This document shows, piece by piece, positions 1-7,241 of a stretch of 19,466 nt of DNA. Source of the DNA: Acetobacter sp. (lineage in GTDB: Bacteria > Pseudomonadota > Alphaproteobacteria > RF32 > CAG-239); the NCBI GenBank assembly GCA_023665325.1, contig JAMPED010000030.1, forward strand, positions 1 to 19,466, given 5' to 3'. Numbering within the stretch: the first letter of the stretch is position 1; every line of letters begins with the position of its first letter. The notes under the pieces are model-generated. The model saw only the letters and a program-made list of their open reading frames with translations, did not search any database and was not told where the DNA came from. The position numbers and the translations under genes were made by a program.

Positions 1-28
1 ACGTTATAATAATGGCGTATGGAATTAT

Positions 29-34
29 GAGGGG
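29..34 (+). promoter_or_regulatory. Ribosome binding site deciding the PilP-like start
   Basis: GAGGGG lies 7 nt before the ATG at 42. The in-frame ATGs at 12 and 27 have no comparable purine-rich site, and using them would put extra residues before an otherwise normal signal peptide. The start at 42 is therefore preferred. Confidence 0.6.
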
Positions 35-41
35 ACCATTT

Positions 42-1484
42 ATGTTCAGTAGAGAAAAAAAGATATTTTTGTTATTGGCAGTTTTAGCGGTATTACTTAA
101 TCCTAATATTTCGTACACAGCGGAAGCAGGTGTTGTTTCTGTTGATGCAGCGGCATTGCCTATTAACGCAACAGCTCCAAAAGAGGATGTGAAATCTGCT
201 GATGCGGATAAAAACGTTAATACACTTGTTTCTCCTTCTAAACCTAGTGCTCCGAAAGAGGAACCTGTAGCGACAGCAAGTGATGCGACTCCGGCAGTAA
301 CTCCAGCTGCTGCAGAAAGTAATGTTCAGCAACCAGCACCCGTTAAGGATGAATTTGACTTTGATTTAAAAATGAAGTCTATCAACACACCGGCTGCTCC
401 TGTTATTGCTCCTGCCCCAGCTCCAACTCCGGAGAAAGCCAATAAACCAGTTTTGACAGATGAAGATTTACCGAAGGCTATTGAATATAAAACGAATCCA
501 ATTGAAAATTTGGGAAACAATATTTTATCTCAAATGGATGATGATTTATTTTCTCAAATGTCTGAAATTGAAAAAAGTACAACACTTTTAACTTTGGAAC
601 TTCGTCGAGAGAAAATTCGTAATGAAATTGAGGCACAAAAAGCTATTCGTCAAAAAGCTTTTGATGATTTAGAGCGCCAAAAAGAAGAGGCAAAACTTAG
701 AGATTTAGAAAAGAAAAAACAAATAGAGGCTAAAGTTTTACAAGAAAAACAAGTCTTAGTTGATAAGCAACAAATGCTGGAGGTTTTAAAACAACGTAAA
801 TTGCTTAATGCCTATATGAACAGTATGCTTATCAGCCAACAAAATTGGTTAAAAGAAAAAGAGAATCTTTATGCGCAATTAGCGGCTGCTGAACAAGAGA
901 AAAAAGAATTAACAGAGTTATTCAAAGCAAAGATTGAAAAATTGGTTGATGTTTCTGTACAACATATTCAAGCAGATGAAGCGGCAAAAGCAGATTTTGA
1001 GCGTGTCATCAAAAGCTTAAAGGCTCGTAATGAGCAACTGCGTAAGCGTATTGAAGCTGATGCAAAAATTATTAAAAATGCCCAAAATAGCCTTTATTTG
1101 AAATCACAGTCAATTGAAGAATTACAGCATAAAAATGCTGCAGCTGAAGCTGCTGCTTCTCAGACAACAGCAACTGCTGTAGCAGAAACAATTGAAACTG
1201 ATGAAATGGATGAGGACACCACTCTTCCATCGAAGTTAAGTGCACAATATGCTATTTTGGGAATTACGGGGAGAGCTGATGCAATGTCTATTGAAGTTAT
1301 AGATGTGAATGGACAACCTATTTCATTAAAAGTTGGTTCAACCTTACCTTCTGGTCACGTTTTGAAAGATATTGGTTCTGATTATGCTATGTTTACTCGT
1401 AATGGTGTAGATGAATACTTATATGTTGGTAGAACAATTGATGGTTTTATTCCAACATTAGGTTTAGTTGTTAAAGAGAATTAA
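42..1484 (+). CDS. pilP: PilP-like type IVb pilus assembly protein with long coiled coil
   Basis: Probable envelope component linking the inner-membrane pilus platform to the secretin. From the ATG at 42 it is 480 aa. Residues 1-29 look like a Sec signal peptide: basic start, hydrophobic 8-19, AEA near 27-29. Residues about 30-150 are Ala/Pro-rich and low in complexity. Residues about 180-370 are a strongly charged Glu/Lys/Gln/Arg coiled coil. Residues about 397-475 form a compact domain of the IncI PilP type: an ILGITG start, a GQPISLKVGSTLPSG stretch and a final TRNGVDEYLYVG. IncI PilP is usually only about 150 aa, so the middle is a large expansion. It is followed after 24 nt by the PilQ-like ATPase, matching the R64 order pilP-pilQ-pilR. 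The family call rests on the C-terminal pattern plus gene order; the coiled coil itself has no assigned function. Confidence 0.65.
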   Translation: MFSREKKIFLLLAVLAVLLNPNISYTAEAGVVSVDAAALPINATAPKEDVKSADADKNVNTLVSPSKPSAPKEEPVATASDATPAVTPAAAESNVQQPAPVKDEFDFDLKMKSINTPAAPVIAPAPAPTPEKANKPVLTDEDLPKAIEYKTNPIENLGNNILSQMDDDLFSQMSEIEKSTTLLTLELRREKIRNEIEAQKAIRQKAFDDLERQKEEAKLRDLEKKKQIEAKVLQEKQVLVDKQQMLEVLKQRKLLNAYMNSMLISQQNWLKEKENLYAQLAAAEQEKKELTELFKAKIEKLVDVSVQHIQADEAAKADFERVIKSLKARNEQLRKRIEADAKIIKNAQNSLYLKSQSIEELQHKNAAAEAAASQTTATAVAETIETDEMDEDTTLPSKLSAQYAILGITGRADAMSIEVIDVNGQPISLKVGSTLPSGHVLKDIGSDYAMFTRNGVDEYLYVGRTIDGFIPTLGLVVKEN

Positions 1485-1508
1485 TTATTTTACTTGTAGG
1501 TATTGAAA

Positions 1509-3173
1509 ATGGCTGAAGAAGTAAAAAATCCGGTAAAAACAGAAAATCCTGATGCACAGAAATCTAATTTTGAAGAAGAAGATAATGGCGCACAACAAGG
1601 TAAAAAAGAGAATCTGTTTGATAGGTTATTTGCTAATAATAATAAACTACTGACTGTCAGTGGTTCCGATTTTGCTATTTCAAATGAAACTCGCCGTTTA
1701 TTAGCTCTTTTTTCGGATGGAACATATTTAGTTTCAAAAGATAACCGTTTTGACGGTGCTGTTTATAACTTTGAAGCTAATGTTAAGCGTAGAAAAATTC
1801 CGATTAAGGCTCCACTGTATGTTACACTAAATGAGATTTCTGCAATTTATGCGTATGCTGAGCGTGGTGTTGGTACTGTAGATGTATCCGCTGAAGAAGC
1901 GGAAGATATGCAAATGCAGATCGATTTTATTAACATCATTCAACGTGCCTCTCAGAAAAAAGTGTCCGATATTCACGTTATTGTAGGTTCTTCATCTACA
2001 GTCTTATTCCGTGAAAATGGTATTATGGTTAAACAAAGTGAGTATGGTGGCGAATGGGGTGAAGCTTTTGTGCGTTCGGTTTTTGCCTCTGCTGATATTT
2101 CTGACTCCAACTATTCTCAAAATGAATTTCAGGGTGCGCAAAAATTAGGTTCAACACCTTTACGTGGTTCAAATGGTAAGTTAATGTTACCGCATAATGT
2201 GTTGGCTATCCGTTTGCAATTCAATCCTGTTGCGTTTGGATCTCAATATTTAGTTATGCGTTTGCTTTATGCTGATGATAATCCCGAAGGAAGTTCAGAT
2301 TTACGTTCATTAGGTTTGGGTTCTTACGAAGAGAATCTTTTTTATAAAATGCGTAGTATGGCGGTTGGTTTGAATGTGGTGGCTGGACCGACTGGTTCGG
2401 GTAAATCAACGACATTACAACGCAATATGATTAAATTATTACAAGAGAAAAATTATCAAATTAACTTGTTAACTGTGGAAGATCCTCCTGAGTATCCTAT
2501 TCCTGGTGCTCGTCAGATGCCTGTGACAAATGCGAACACAGAAGAAGAGAAAAATGAGCAATTTACTAAAGCTTTGTCTGCTGCATTACGTTCCGACCCT
2601 GATGTTATTTTGGTGGGTGAAACGCGTTCGCTTTCTACAGCGGAATTAACCTTTAAAGGTGCGTTGTCAGGTCACGGTGTGTGGACAACTTTGCACGCGA
2701 ACTCTGCTCCGGCAATTGTTACCCGTTTGCGCGATATGGGTATTCAACCTTATTTGTTGAATGACCCTGAGTTAGTAAAGGGATTGGTTTCTCAACGTTT
2801 ATTTAGAAAGCTTTGTCCAGCTTGTAGACAGTCCATAAAAACAAAAGAAGGTTCACCTGAGTTTGATCGTTTACGTAATGCACTTGGTGACTATGGTATT
2901 GAAAATGTTTACGTTAGCGGTCCTGGTTGTAAGGTTTGCGGCTATAAAGGATTTAAAGGAAGAATGGCTGTCGATGAAATCATTATGCCTGATTCACATT
3001 TCTTGAAAATGATTATTGAAAACGAAACAGCTAAAGCGATTGACTATTGGGTTAGCGAATTAAATGGTCGTCCGCTTAAAGATGCTGCTATTGAAAGAAT
3101 GATTAAAGGGCAAATTGATATGGATGAAGTTGAACGTTGGTGTGGATTGATTGATCAACGTCCAGTTTACTAA
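1509..3173 (+). CDS. pilQ: PilQ-like type IVb pilus extension ATPase (GspE/PilB family)
   Basis: Cytoplasmic secretion ATPase expected to power pilin polymerisation through the PilR-like membrane protein. 554 aa from the ATG at 1509; a TTG two codons earlier also opens the frame, but AGG at 1497-1499 suits the ATG. Motifs seen: Walker A GPTGSGKST (about 293-301), Asp box VEDPPEYPI (about 323-331), Walker B DVILVGE (about 365-371) and His box GHGVWTTLHA (about 388-397). Two Cys pairs, CPAC (about 436-439) and CKVC (about 474-477), form the tetracysteine zinc site of extension ATPases, which PilT-type retraction ATPases lack. The N-terminal 130 residues are acidic and unassigned. The N2-like domain begins near DIHVIVG (about 154-160). 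The gene lies between pilP- and pilR-like genes, with an 11-nt gap to the latter. In IncI plasmids the name pilQ denotes this ATPase, not the secretin of type IVa pili. Confidence 0.9.
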   Translation: MAEEVKNPVKTENPDAQKSNFEEEDNGAQQGKKENLFDRLFANNNKLLTVSGSDFAISNETRRLLALFSDGTYLVSKDNRFDGAVYNFEANVKRRKIPIKAPLYVTLNEISAIYAYAERGVGTVDVSAEEAEDMQMQIDFINIIQRASQKKVSDIHVIVGSSSTVLFRENGIMVKQSEYGGEWGEAFVRSVFASADISDSNYSQNEFQGAQKLGSTPLRGSNGKLMLPHNVLAIRLQFNPVAFGSQYLVMRLLYADDNPEGSSDLRSLGLGSYEENLFYKMRSMAVGLNVVAGPTGSGKSTTLQRNMIKLLQEKNYQINLLTVEDPPEYPIPGARQMPVTNANTEEEKNEQFTKALSAALRSDPDVILVGETRSLSTAELTFKGALSGHGVWTTLHANSAPAIVTRLRDMGIQPYLLNDPELVKGLVSQRLFRKLCPACRQSIKTKEGSPEFDRLRNALGDYGIENVYVSGPGCKVCGYKGFKGRMAVDEIIMPDSHFLKMIIENETAKAIDYWVSELNGRPLKDAAIERMIKGQIDMDEVERWCGLIDQRPVY

Positions 3174-3184
3174 GAGGTGTATTG

Positions 3185-4300
3185 ATGGTAGAAAAGACAA
3201 ATAATGGTGCATTTAATAAGGCGATGAAGTCTTTGAACTCTTTGGAGGTTTCATTTGCTAAGTTTCGTGTTGGAATGGCTAGTAAAGCACGACTGAAAGT
3301 TTATAAAAAACTTGCATCATTATTGCGTAACCGTTTTTCATTGATGAATGCTTTAGATATTATGTATGGAAGTATTACAGACAATGGAAAAAATGCAAGT
3401 GAACCGATGGCAATTGCGATTGCGTCTTGGGGTAAATCTTTGCAGAATGGTTATGCCTTTTCTGATGCATTAAAAGGTTGGGCTCCTAGTCGTGAGAGAT
3501 TGATGCTCTCAGTTGGTGATATGTCAGATTTGGAGAGTGCTTTACTTAACCTTATTCGTGTGGCTGAAGGTACAGAGAAAATGCTTAAGCCAATTATTGG
3601 TGCTATTGCTTATCCTTCGTTTCTTTTATTGATGTCTGTATTAGTTATTTATGCTATTGGTGCATATATGGTGCCACCTATGGAAGAAGCTGCACCTAAT
3701 GCTAGATGGACTGGTAGTGCGCGAGATTTGGTGAATGTATCTCACTGGATTCAAAAAAACTGGTTATTAGCATTTTCATTTTTTCCAGGATTATTTACCA
3801 CAATTTATTTGACTATTGGTATATGGACTGGACCCACACGGTCTGCTATTGATAATTGTCCACCGTGGTCTTTATATAAAATGTTTATGGGAATCACTTG
3901 GTTATTATCACTTTCAGCTCTTATTCGTGGTGGTGTACCTATTTCTGTAGCATTAGCCTCGTTAAGAAAAGATTCTAACCGTTACTTGCAAGAAAGAATC
4001 GATGCTGCAATGAATTACATTAAGAATGGTGATAATTTAGGTATGGCTCTATCAAAAACAAAAATGGATTTTCCTGATAAAGAAATTGTGGCAGATTTGC
4101 GTATTTATGCAGAATTAGATAACTTTGAAGAAGCGCTAGATAAATTAGCTAATGACTGGCTCGATGAATCGGCTGAGGCAGTAGAAGCAAAAGCGTCTAT
4201 TTTGAATATGGTGGCGATGTTTGCAATTTCTGGTATTATTGCGTGGGCGGTATTTGGTGTGTTTGAGATGCAAGATCAAATTACCAGTGCTATGGGTTAA
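3185..4300 (+). CDS. pilR: PilR-like inner-membrane platform protein (GspF/PilC family)
   Basis: Polytopic inner-membrane protein that couples the ATPase to pilin assembly. 371 aa from the ATG at 3185; AGAGGTG at 3174-3180 supports this start over the TTG at 3182. It shows the duplicated T2SSF layout: a cytoplasmic helical repeat (about 40-135), a hydrophobic segment near 139-165, a second near 193-214, a second helical repeat (about 230-335) and a C-terminal membrane segment near 339-360. It follows the PilQ-like ATPase by 11 nt, the usual pairing in type IV pilus and type II secretion loci. No missing or broken segment is visible. The specific PilR name comes from the IncI-like gene order; membership of the GspF family is the firmer claim. 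Confidence 0.85.
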   Translation: MVEKTNNGAFNKAMKSLNSLEVSFAKFRVGMASKARLKVYKKLASLLRNRFSLMNALDIMYGSITDNGKNASEPMAIAIASWGKSLQNGYAFSDALKGWAPSRERLMLSVGDMSDLESALLNLIRVAEGTEKMLKPIIGAIAYPSFLLLMSVLVIYAIGAYMVPPMEEAAPNARWTGSARDLVNVSHWIQKNWLLAFSFFPGLFTTIYLTIGIWTGPTRSAIDNCPPWSLYKMFMGITWLLSLSALIRGGVPISVALASLRKDSNRYLQERIDAAMNYIKNGDNLGMALSKTKMDFPDKEIVADLRIYAELDNFEEALDKLANDWLDESAEAVEAKASILNMVAMFAISGIIAWAVFGVFEMQDQITSAMG

Positions 4301-4304
4301 TGAT

Positions 4305-4964
4305 ATGCTCTTAGAGTTTGACTATAAAAAATATTTCTTTAGAGTAAGAAGCTATATTTCTCTGAAATTTCTTGCGATATTAAAATTTATGAAACCTCGA
4401 TTTCAAGATTTTGTACAGCAAGCAACTCTTCATAAAGAAATCATAATAAAAATATCTGTTCCATTGTTTATAGTTATTTTAGGGTTTTACTCTTGTACTT
4501 CTACGCAACGTAATATTTCACGTAATGTCTCAGATATTTTTCAAATTTCAGATGATATTCGCGCGCATTATGCAGGAAAACCTGATTATTGGGGGTTATC
4601 AACTAACACAATTTTACAAGAAAAATTTATTGCTTCCAAATTTCTTCAGAAAAATAAGATTTTATTATCTGGAGGCGAAGAAATTTTAATTGGTAGTGGA
4701 GTAAATGCTGATATTATTATGCCGCGTATGATGACTTTTGACATTGTTCTGTCACATTTGAATAAGGCTCAATGTATTGCTTATGTTGAAAATAATATCT
4801 CTATTGAAAATCAAGTTAAATTACAACGCATAACTATTTTTAATGATAAAGGAACCTATGCTTTTACTTGGGGGGGAGCTGATTATTCTCTCCCTATAAA
4901 AAAATATGCCAGTAAAGACTTATGCAGCACTTCTGGCAATACTGTTGTTTGGACCATCCAATAA
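4305..4964 (+). CDS. PilS-slot membrane protein with type IVb pilin-like C-terminus
   Basis: Probable minor or divergent type IVb pilin, 219 aa. The first 40 residues are rich in Lys/Arg. Residues 41-64 begin TLHKEIII and run into a hydrophobic stretch, recalling the TLLEVII start of mature type IVb pilins; however, the expected Gly at -1 is Ala (A40) and no clear prepilin-peptidase site exists. The rest resembles a pilin: an amphipathic helix with RAHYA near 86-90, KAQC at 154-157, and a tail with C207 followed by GNTVVWTI. C157 and C207 could make the pilin disulfide. It sits exactly where R64 has pilS, 4 nt after the PilR-like gene. The ATG at 4305 is chosen because earlier in-frame codons lie inside pilR; the Met at 4389 is an alternative. 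A G7 run at 4870-4876 lies in codons 189-191. Function is inferred. Confidence 0.5.
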   Translation: MLLEFDYKKYFFRVRSYISLKFLAILKFMKPRFQDFVQQATLHKEIIIKISVPLFIVILGFYSCTSTQRNISRNVSDIFQISDDIRAHYAGKPDYWGLSTNTILQEKFIASKFLQKNKILLSGGEEILIGSGVNADIIMPRMMTFDIVLSHLNKAQCIAYVENNISIENQVKLQRITIFNDKGTYAFTWGGADYSLPIKKYASKDLCSTSGNTVVWTIQ

Positions 4965-4967
4965 TAT

Positions 4968-5939
4968 TTAAAAGAGTGAGGCTCCCTGCGCCATTCTTAC
5001 GGCCTGCATTTCTATTGATGTGCCTAAATTTAGTTTTCCACTGCGAATAATAGCTCTTACCTGACATCCTTTGTTCATATCAGGATTAGCAAATAATGTT
5101 TCCAGATGCGGTTTGCGCTCACTACGTGTACCTATCAGATCTTGTTTGACACAACACAGTAGTCCTCGTGATAATATATCATAGGCAGACATTTCACTCA
5201 TATTGTAACTAGCATATTTCACTAAAGAACTCAACGCATCTGTAATGGAGCTACTATGAATTGTTGCTAAAACCAAATGACCTGAAATTGATGCTCTCAA
5301 GCACTCTTTTGCACTGTCAGGTGTACGTATTTCACCAATGAAAATATATCTTGGCTTTGAGCGTAGCGCTGATTTTAGAGGGGCACTCCAATCATCTTTT
5401 TTTACTTCCGTTTGCTTGCAGAAACCAATTGAGCCGTTTACGGCTTTGTACACACCATCTAAAGGCATTTCAGCAGGATCTTCAATTGTATAGGCAAATC
5501 CTCCTTGCAGGTTTAGATATTCTGCGAGCAATGAAGAAATCGCTGTCGTTTTACCAGACCCTGTTGCCCCACTCCATAAAATTAAACCACTATGAGAAGA
5601 AAGGGATACGAGATGTTGAATAAACTTGCGATCAAAATTTAAATCGTGGATGCTTGGAACAGTTAAGGGCATACGACGCAAGCAATATAACTCACCACTA
5701 ATTGTTGAAACATATTCTATCCGAAAGAATGTCCCTTTGTAATTCATTGAATAGGAACTTGCTTTATGCGGAATTTCGACTAATATTTCATAAAATAATT
5801 CTTTATCAAGAGGTTCTACCTTTTTCAGGCTATTTATGTAGCGCTCATCTGAAATATAAAAATCTCTATTTCTATCTATGTACAAATCAGAAAAATTATA
5901 TTGCAAAAGTTCAAAATTTTCTTCATTTCTTTTAGTCAT
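4968..5939 (-). CDS. PilT/DotB-like secretion ATPase
   Basis: Cytoplasmic hexameric ATPase of the PilT/VirB11 superfamily, 323 aa. Motifs seen: Walker A GATGSGKT (124-131), Asp box TIEDPAE (151-157), Walker B-like YIFIGEIR (198-205) and His box HLVLATIHS (221-229). Near the end, RAIIRSGKLNLGTSIEMQ (295-312) matches the late PilT region. The zinc tetracysteine of extension ATPases is absent, so retraction or a DotB/TraJ-like role is more likely than pilus extension. Its ATG overlaps the end of atpF by 8 nt (ATGACTAA), implying translational coupling to the ATP synthase genes. Its stop lies 3 nt from the stop of the convergent pilin-slot gene, with no visible terminator between them. A partnership with the adjacent pilus is inference. 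PilT and DotB types cannot be separated by eye, so no symbol is given. Confidence 0.85.
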   Translation of the reverse strand: MTKRNEENFELLQYNFSDLYIDRNRDFYISDERYINSLKKVEPLDKELFYEILVEIPHKASSYSMNYKGTFFRIEYVSTISGELYCLRRMPLTVPSIHDLNFDRKFIQHLVSLSSHSGLILWSGATGSGKTTAISSLLAEYLNLQGGFAYTIEDPAEMPLDGVYKAVNGSIGFCKQTEVKKDDWSAPLKSALRSKPRYIFIGEIRTPDSAKECLRASISGHLVLATIHSSSITDALSSLVKYASYNMSEMSAYDILSRGLLCCVKQDLIGTRSERKPHLETLFANPDMNKGCQVRAIIRSGKLNLGTSIEMQAVRMAQGASLF

Positions 5940-6483
5940 TTATTTTTATTGCCTCTAAATTTTTTAATGAGCGATTGATAAGTTCTCGATGCTCATTTTC
6001 ATTTATTTTTGATTGAAAAATATTTTTTAATATTTCCATTGTTCTATCACTTATTTGTGCATTTATTTCATTATTTACGCGCATTGCAGCCATTTCAATT
6101 TTTGCTTCAGCCTCAATATTCTTTTGCTTTAACAAAACTTCTAGTGCGTGCATTTTACGCTCTTTTTCTTCTGCTATTGCAGTTTTTTCATTCTCTATTA
6201 TTGTATTAACTTCATTTTCTGTATTCTGAAATTTACGCTCATATTCTGCATATAATTTTTGTGCTTCTAATTTGAGATTTTCAGCCGTCTGCAATTCACT
6301 TTTTATTCGATTGATACGTTGTTTCATCATTCCAGATACAGCTTTTGTTAGTGGAGATACCAACAAAACTACAACAACAATAAATGCAAAACTCACCCAG
6401 AATTCTGTACTTTGATAAAATATCTCTTCGTGCTCTATCTTTTCGGCTACTGAAATAGCTGTATCTGCGGTTGTCATTTGCAT
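5932..6483 (-). CDS. atpF: ATP synthase F0 subunit b
   Basis: Peripheral-stalk subunit of F1F0 ATP synthase, 183 aa. One N-terminal membrane helix (about 26-48, FWVSFAFIVVVVLLVSPL) is followed by a long charged helix rich in Glu, Lys and Ala (about 55-165), the usual b-subunit form and near the usual length. The ATG at 6483 comes 1 nt after the atpF' stop; a second in-frame ATG two codons later (6477) is an alternative, and no strong ribosome binding site separates them. Position as the last canonical gene of an I-a-c-b'-b operon supports b rather than b'. The 3' end overlaps the PilT-like ATPase gene by 8 nt. Confidence 0.9.
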   Translation of the reverse strand: MQMTTADTAISVAEKIEHEEIFYQSTEFWVSFAFIVVVVLLVSPLTKAVSGMMKQRINRIKSELQTAENLKLEAQKLYAEYERKFQNTENEVNTIIENEKTAIAEEKERKMHALEVLLKQKNIEAEAKIEMAAMRVNNEINAQISDRTMEILKNIFQSKINENEHRELINRSLKNLEAIKIND

Positions 6484-6484
6484 A

Positions 6485-6967
6485 TTAACTGTCTTTCAAT
6501 GTAGTATCTTTTTGAATATCTGCTAATGTAATGGATTTAATATCTAGTTGCTGCAAAATCTCAATTGCAGCTGTCTGTGATAATTCTTCTATTTTTTTTA
6601 TAGTTTCACTCCTTTCTTGTAGAAGCTTCTCTTCATTTTCAGCAACTTTTTGCTTTAAATGCTGATTTGTCTTTTCTTCTTCTTCGATAATCAGAGTTTT
6701 TAATTCTGCCTCATTTTTGCTAATTTGTTGTGCGGCATTAGCTTTTGCCGCAGCAAGTGTTTCCTCATATCGGTTAAGCGTTTGCAACGCCTTCTTATTT
6801 ATATCTTCAGCTTTCAAGATAAATTCATCATATTTACGCTTTCTAGCATCAATTGTTGTAGAAATTTGCGGAATAATGATTTTATCCATAATCAACCAAA
6901 AACACATAAATGTGGTTATCAGCCAAAAAATTTGGGATATATATGTTGAAACCTCTAACTGCGGCAT
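6485..6967 (-). CDS. atpF': ATP synthase F0 subunit b'
   Basis: Second, diverged stalk subunit, typical of alphaproteobacteria, cyanobacteria and chloroplasts, pairing with b as a heterodimer. 160 aa. It opens with MPQLEVSTYISQIFWLI, a very typical b' start, then a membrane helix (about 9-31) and a long charged coiled coil (about 40-135). It lies 14 nt after atpE and 1 nt before atpF. No irregularity is seen. Confidence 0.92.
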   Translation of the reverse strand: MPQLEVSTYISQIFWLITTFMCFWLIMDKIIIPQISTTIDARKRKYDEFILKAEDINKKALQTLNRYEETLAAAKANAAQQISKNEAELKTLIIEEEEKTNQHLKQKVAENEEKLLQERSETIKKIEELSQTAAIEILQQLDIKSITLADIQKDTTLKDS

Positions 6968-6981
6968 AGCGTATCTTTATC

Positions 6982-7218
6982 CTATTTATAAATCATCAAA
7001 ATAGCAACAACTAATGCATACAGCGCAATTGCCTCGATAAGACCTGCTGCAATGAGCCCTAGTGTTTGTACATCATTTTTAACCTGAGGATTACGTCCAA
7101 TTGTTTCAATCAAGATACCGAATACTTTAGCCAAACCCCAAGCCGATACCGTCATTGACAACGCACATATACCAACACCGATATACATCAATGCATCTGA
7201 ACCAACAATATTTTCCAT
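6982..7218 (-). CDS. atpE: ATP synthase F0 subunit c
   Basis: Proteolipid that forms the rotor ring, 78 aa, two membrane helices joined by the polar loop GRNPQ (41-45). The ion-binding carboxylate is E62 in AGLIEAIALYAL. Residues around it (A63, no Ser/Thr next to E62) suggest proton rather than sodium coupling, which is inference. Helix 1 keeps only part of the usual Gly-repeat packing motif: by hand alignment, small residues and a Trp (A23-W27-G28-A30) stand where Gly usually recurs. AAAGGAA about 6 nt before the ATG is a good ribosome binding site, as expected for the most abundant subunit. Confidence 0.95.
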   Translation of the reverse strand: MENIVGSDALMYIGVGICALSMTVSAWGLAKVFGILIETIGRNPQVKNDVQTLGLIAAGLIEAIALYALVVAILMIYK

Positions 7219-7241
7219 TTTATTTCCTTTCTAAATATAAG

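Noticed and set aside
12..41. Earlier start for the PilP-like protein at ATG 12 or 27
   Set aside because: No ribosome binding site precedes them, and GAGGGG at 29-34 plus a clean signal peptide favour ATG 42.
4221..4304. Longer N-terminus for the pilin-slot gene
   Set aside because: It would lie wholly within the pilR-like coding region in another frame, without a ribosome binding site; the first codon beyond that region is ATG 4305.
5351..5623. Plus-strand open frame of 90 codons opposite the PilT-like ATPase
   Set aside because: The opposite strand encodes intact ATPase motifs, and the predicted peptide has no family features.
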